This document shows positions 62,415 through 64,000 of a stretch of 64,000 nucleotides of DNA, in pieces. A model generated the notes under the pieces. It did not search any database. It had not been told where the DNA came from and saw only the letters and a program-made list of their open reading frames with translations. This DNA is from Shewanella zhangzhouensis. Its GTDB lineage: Bacteria; Pseudomonadota; Gammaproteobacteria; Enterobacterales; Shewanellaceae. Position numbers and translations under genes: made by a program. The stretch spans positions 1,238,501-1,302,500 of the forward strand of contig NZ_CP080414.1 of NCBI RefSeq assembly GCF_019457615.1, in the 5' to 3' direction. Positions within the stretch are counted from its first letter, which is position 1. Every line of letters begins with the position of its first letter.

Positions 62415-63141
62415 CGATGACGGGGTGCATGCCCCGGGTATCAAGGCGCTCGCCGAGGCGTTAAAGACCATAGCCCATGTGGATGTGGTGGCGCCAGACA
62501 GAAACTGCTCCGCTGCAAGTAATTCGCTGACCTTGACTAATCCATTGAGAATTAATAGGTTAGACAACGGATATATTGCGGTTAACGGTACACCATCGGA
62601 TTGTGTGCACATCGCCATTCGCGAGATATGCACCCAAGAGCCTGAGCTGGTGGTTTCGGGGATCAACGCTGGGGCTAATATGGGGGACGATACCCTGTAT
62701 TCCGGCACAGTGGCTGCGGCCATGGAGGGGCGGTTTCAGGGCCTGCCGGCCATTGCTGTGTCCCTGTCAGCCAGAAATCCAGAGCACTATGATGCGGCTG
62801 CGCAAATTGCAGTGCGTATCGTTGAAGGATTGAAGGCTCACCCATTGCCAGCGGACCAAATTCTTAATGTGAATGTGCCCGATTTGCCTATTGAGCAAAT
62901 CAAGGGCATCAAGGTGACTCGCCTTGGGGCGCGTCACAGGGCCGAAGGGGTGGTAAGAACCAACGACCCGGCGGGTCGGGAAATTTTCTGGCTTGGTCCT
63001 CCGGGTGAGGAGCTGGATGCCAGCGAAGGCACCGATTTTGGCGCCGTAGCCGAAGGCTATGTTTCCATCACGCCGTTAACCGTCGACCTGACCGCACACA
63101 GTCAACTGAACGCACTGGCAAACTGGATAGAAAAGATATGA
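62395..63141 (+). CDS. surE: 5'/3'-nucleotidase SurE
   Basis: A 248-residue metal-dependent nucleotidase with the diagnostic N-terminus LLVSNDDGVHAPG, whose paired aspartates bind the metal. VAPDRNCSAAS and VSGINAGANMGDDTLYSGTV are also conserved. It forms the truD-surE-pcm-nlpD stationary-phase cluster. Confidence 0.97.
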   Translation: MRLLVSNDDGVHAPGIKALAEALKTIAHVDVVAPDRNCSAASNSLTLTNPLRINRLDNGYIAVNGTPSDCVHIAIREICTQEPELVVSGINAGANMGDDTLYSGTVAAAMEGRFQGLPAIAVSLSARNPEHYDAAAQIAVRIVEGLKAHPLPADQILNVNVPDLPIEQIKGIKVTRLGARHRAEGVVRTNDPAGREIFWLGPPGEELDASEGTDFGAVAEGYVSITPLTVDLTAHSQLNALANWIEKI

Positions 63142-63773
63142 ACCAGACCGGCTCGACGGTGGCTATCAACCTTGCAAAGAAGTTGTATGACGCGGGGATC
63201 CGCGACAACCTCGTTTTGCAGGCCATCGCCAACACGCCCCGGGAAATGTTTCTTGATGCCGCACTGGCACACAAAGCCTATGAGAACACCGCGCTGCCCA
63301 TAGGTCAGGGGCAGACAATTTCCCAACCCTATATTGTTGCCCGCATGACAGAGCTGGTAATGCAAAACCGGCCTCAACGGGTGCTGGAAGTGGGTACGGG
63401 CTCTGGCTATCAGGCGGCTATCCTGGCGAAGCTGGTACCAGAGCTTTGCACCATAGAGCGCATCAAGGCACTGCAAATTCAGGCAAGGCAACGTCTTAAG
63501 CGCCTCGATTTGCACAATGTGTCTTTTAAATACGGTGATGGTTGGCAGGGTTGGCCCAACCGTGGCCCCTTCGATGCCATCATGGTGACTGCTGCAGCTG
63601 CCAGCGTGCCAGCCGCTTTACTTGAGCAATTGTCTGAAGGCGGGAGGCTCATTATCCCGGTGGGTGAGGATGCCCAGCAATTATTGGCCATCACTCGCAC
63701 AGGGCAGGATTATGCTTCCGAGGTCATTGAGTCAGTAAAGTTTGTGCCCTTGGTCAATGGAAACCTGGCGTAA
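63138..63773 (+). CDS. pcm: Protein-L-isoaspartate O-methyltransferase
   Basis: A 211-residue SAM-dependent enzyme that starts repair of isoaspartyl residues. The family segments ALPIGQGQTISQPYIVA, the SAM motif VLEVGTGSGYQAAILA and LSEGGRLIIPVG are present. Overlaps surE by 4 bp (ATGA). Confidence 0.97.
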   Translation: MNQTGSTVAINLAKKLYDAGIRDNLVLQAIANTPREMFLDAALAHKAYENTALPIGQGQTISQPYIVARMTELVMQNRPQRVLEVGTGSGYQAAILAKLVPELCTIERIKALQIQARQRLKRLDLHNVSFKYGDGWQGWPNRGPFDAIMVTAAAASVPAALLEQLSEGGRLIIPVGEDAQQLLAITRTGQDYASEVIESVKFVPLVNGNLA

Positions 63774-63802
63774 ATCATGCTGACTTCGGGAGCTGTTCAT
63801 TC

Positions 63803-64000
63803 ATGTTGAGATTGACAACTTGCTGCCTTTGTTTGCTCCTGTTGGCTGGTTGCAGCATGCAGGCGCACTCGCCTGCACCAGTCGAAAGCCTGAATTCCAA
63901 AAAAAAGCCCGCACACCCCAAGGGAAGTCTGACCAGTTCAACTTATAGAGTAAAAAAGGGCGATACCCTTTACTCCATTGCCTGGGGAGCTGGCACGGAT
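63803..64000 (+). CDS. nlpD: NlpD-type murein hydrolase activator (partial, cut by right edge)
   Basis: The first 66 codons only. A lipoprotein signal ends in the lipobox LLAGCS (Cys17). A short linker follows, then the start of a LysM domain (YRVKKGDTLYSIAWGAG). Position after pcm and this layout identify NlpD, which activates AmiC during division. The peptidase-like M23 domain and the expected downstream rpoS lie beyond the window. ATG 63803 is the only start before the signal. Confidence 0.9.
   Translation, partial: MLRLTTCCLCLLLLAGCSMQAHSPAPVESLNSKKKPAHPKGSLTSSTYRVKKGDTLYSIAWGAGTD

Overview
The window looks like a chromosomal segment of a Shewanella-type gammaproteobacterium. The basis is gene content and order (glyA-nrdR-ribD-ribE-ribBX-ribH-nusB-thiL-pgpA; relA-mazG-pyrG-eno-ftsB-ispD-ispF-truD-surE-pcm-nlpD), a TorE/TorC trimethylamine-N-oxide respiration locus, a Shewanella-like PPP phosphatase and a BarA-type hybrid kinase. 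Species was not determined. Coding density is high. I saw no tRNA, rRNA, CRISPR array, insertion sequence or prophage.

Left part (1-12.6 kb, mostly minus strand): the promoter-proximal end of a tor operon (torE and the start of torC) with a recognisable TorR box. Then come a CBS-domain protein, an OlsF-like bifunctional acyltransferase behind an LpxH-like metallophosphatase, a very large periplasmic-propeller histidine kinase with 20-bp direct repeats in its upstream region, a YjiH-type membrane protein, a PAS chemoreceptor and a DUF998 membrane protein.

12.6-20 kb: the oxygen-independent ubiquinone hydroxylation genes ubiV-ubiU and the divergent ubiT, a HlyD/DUF2955 efflux pair, the YfhL ferredoxin, and trhP for tRNA hydroxylation. 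Three U32-family proteins and one ferredoxin thus sit within about 7 kb.

20-32 kb is the accessory-looking part: an HDOD protein, a GGDEF/EAL protein with an intact EAL half and an altered GGDEF motif, a thioesterase, two orphan periplasmic amino-acid-type binding proteins on either side of an isolated pilY1 with a translationally coupled small exported protein, a Shewanella-like phosphatase, and ettA.

32-64 kb is mainly core metabolism: glyA/nrdR, the riboflavin cluster (ribBX has lost the zinc cysteines of its GTP cyclohydrolase II half), nusB/thiL/pgpA, NfeD-slipin, a pyruvate-decarboxylase-like ThDP enzyme, recN with two LexA boxes, an AEC transporter with a divergent LysR regulator, DUF416 and barA, rlmD, relA, mazG, pyrG, eno (with an attenuator-like leader), and the ftsB-ispD-ispF-truD-surE-pcm-nlpD run, cut at the right edge inside nlpD.

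I did not find a clearly new multi-gene defence or biosynthetic system. The best leads are the orphan pilY1 with its small partner, the U32/ferredoxin neighbourhood, the OlsF-metallophosphatase pair, the ThDP enzyme with a changed active site, and the structured leaders and repeats upstream of eno, the propeller kinase and torE.
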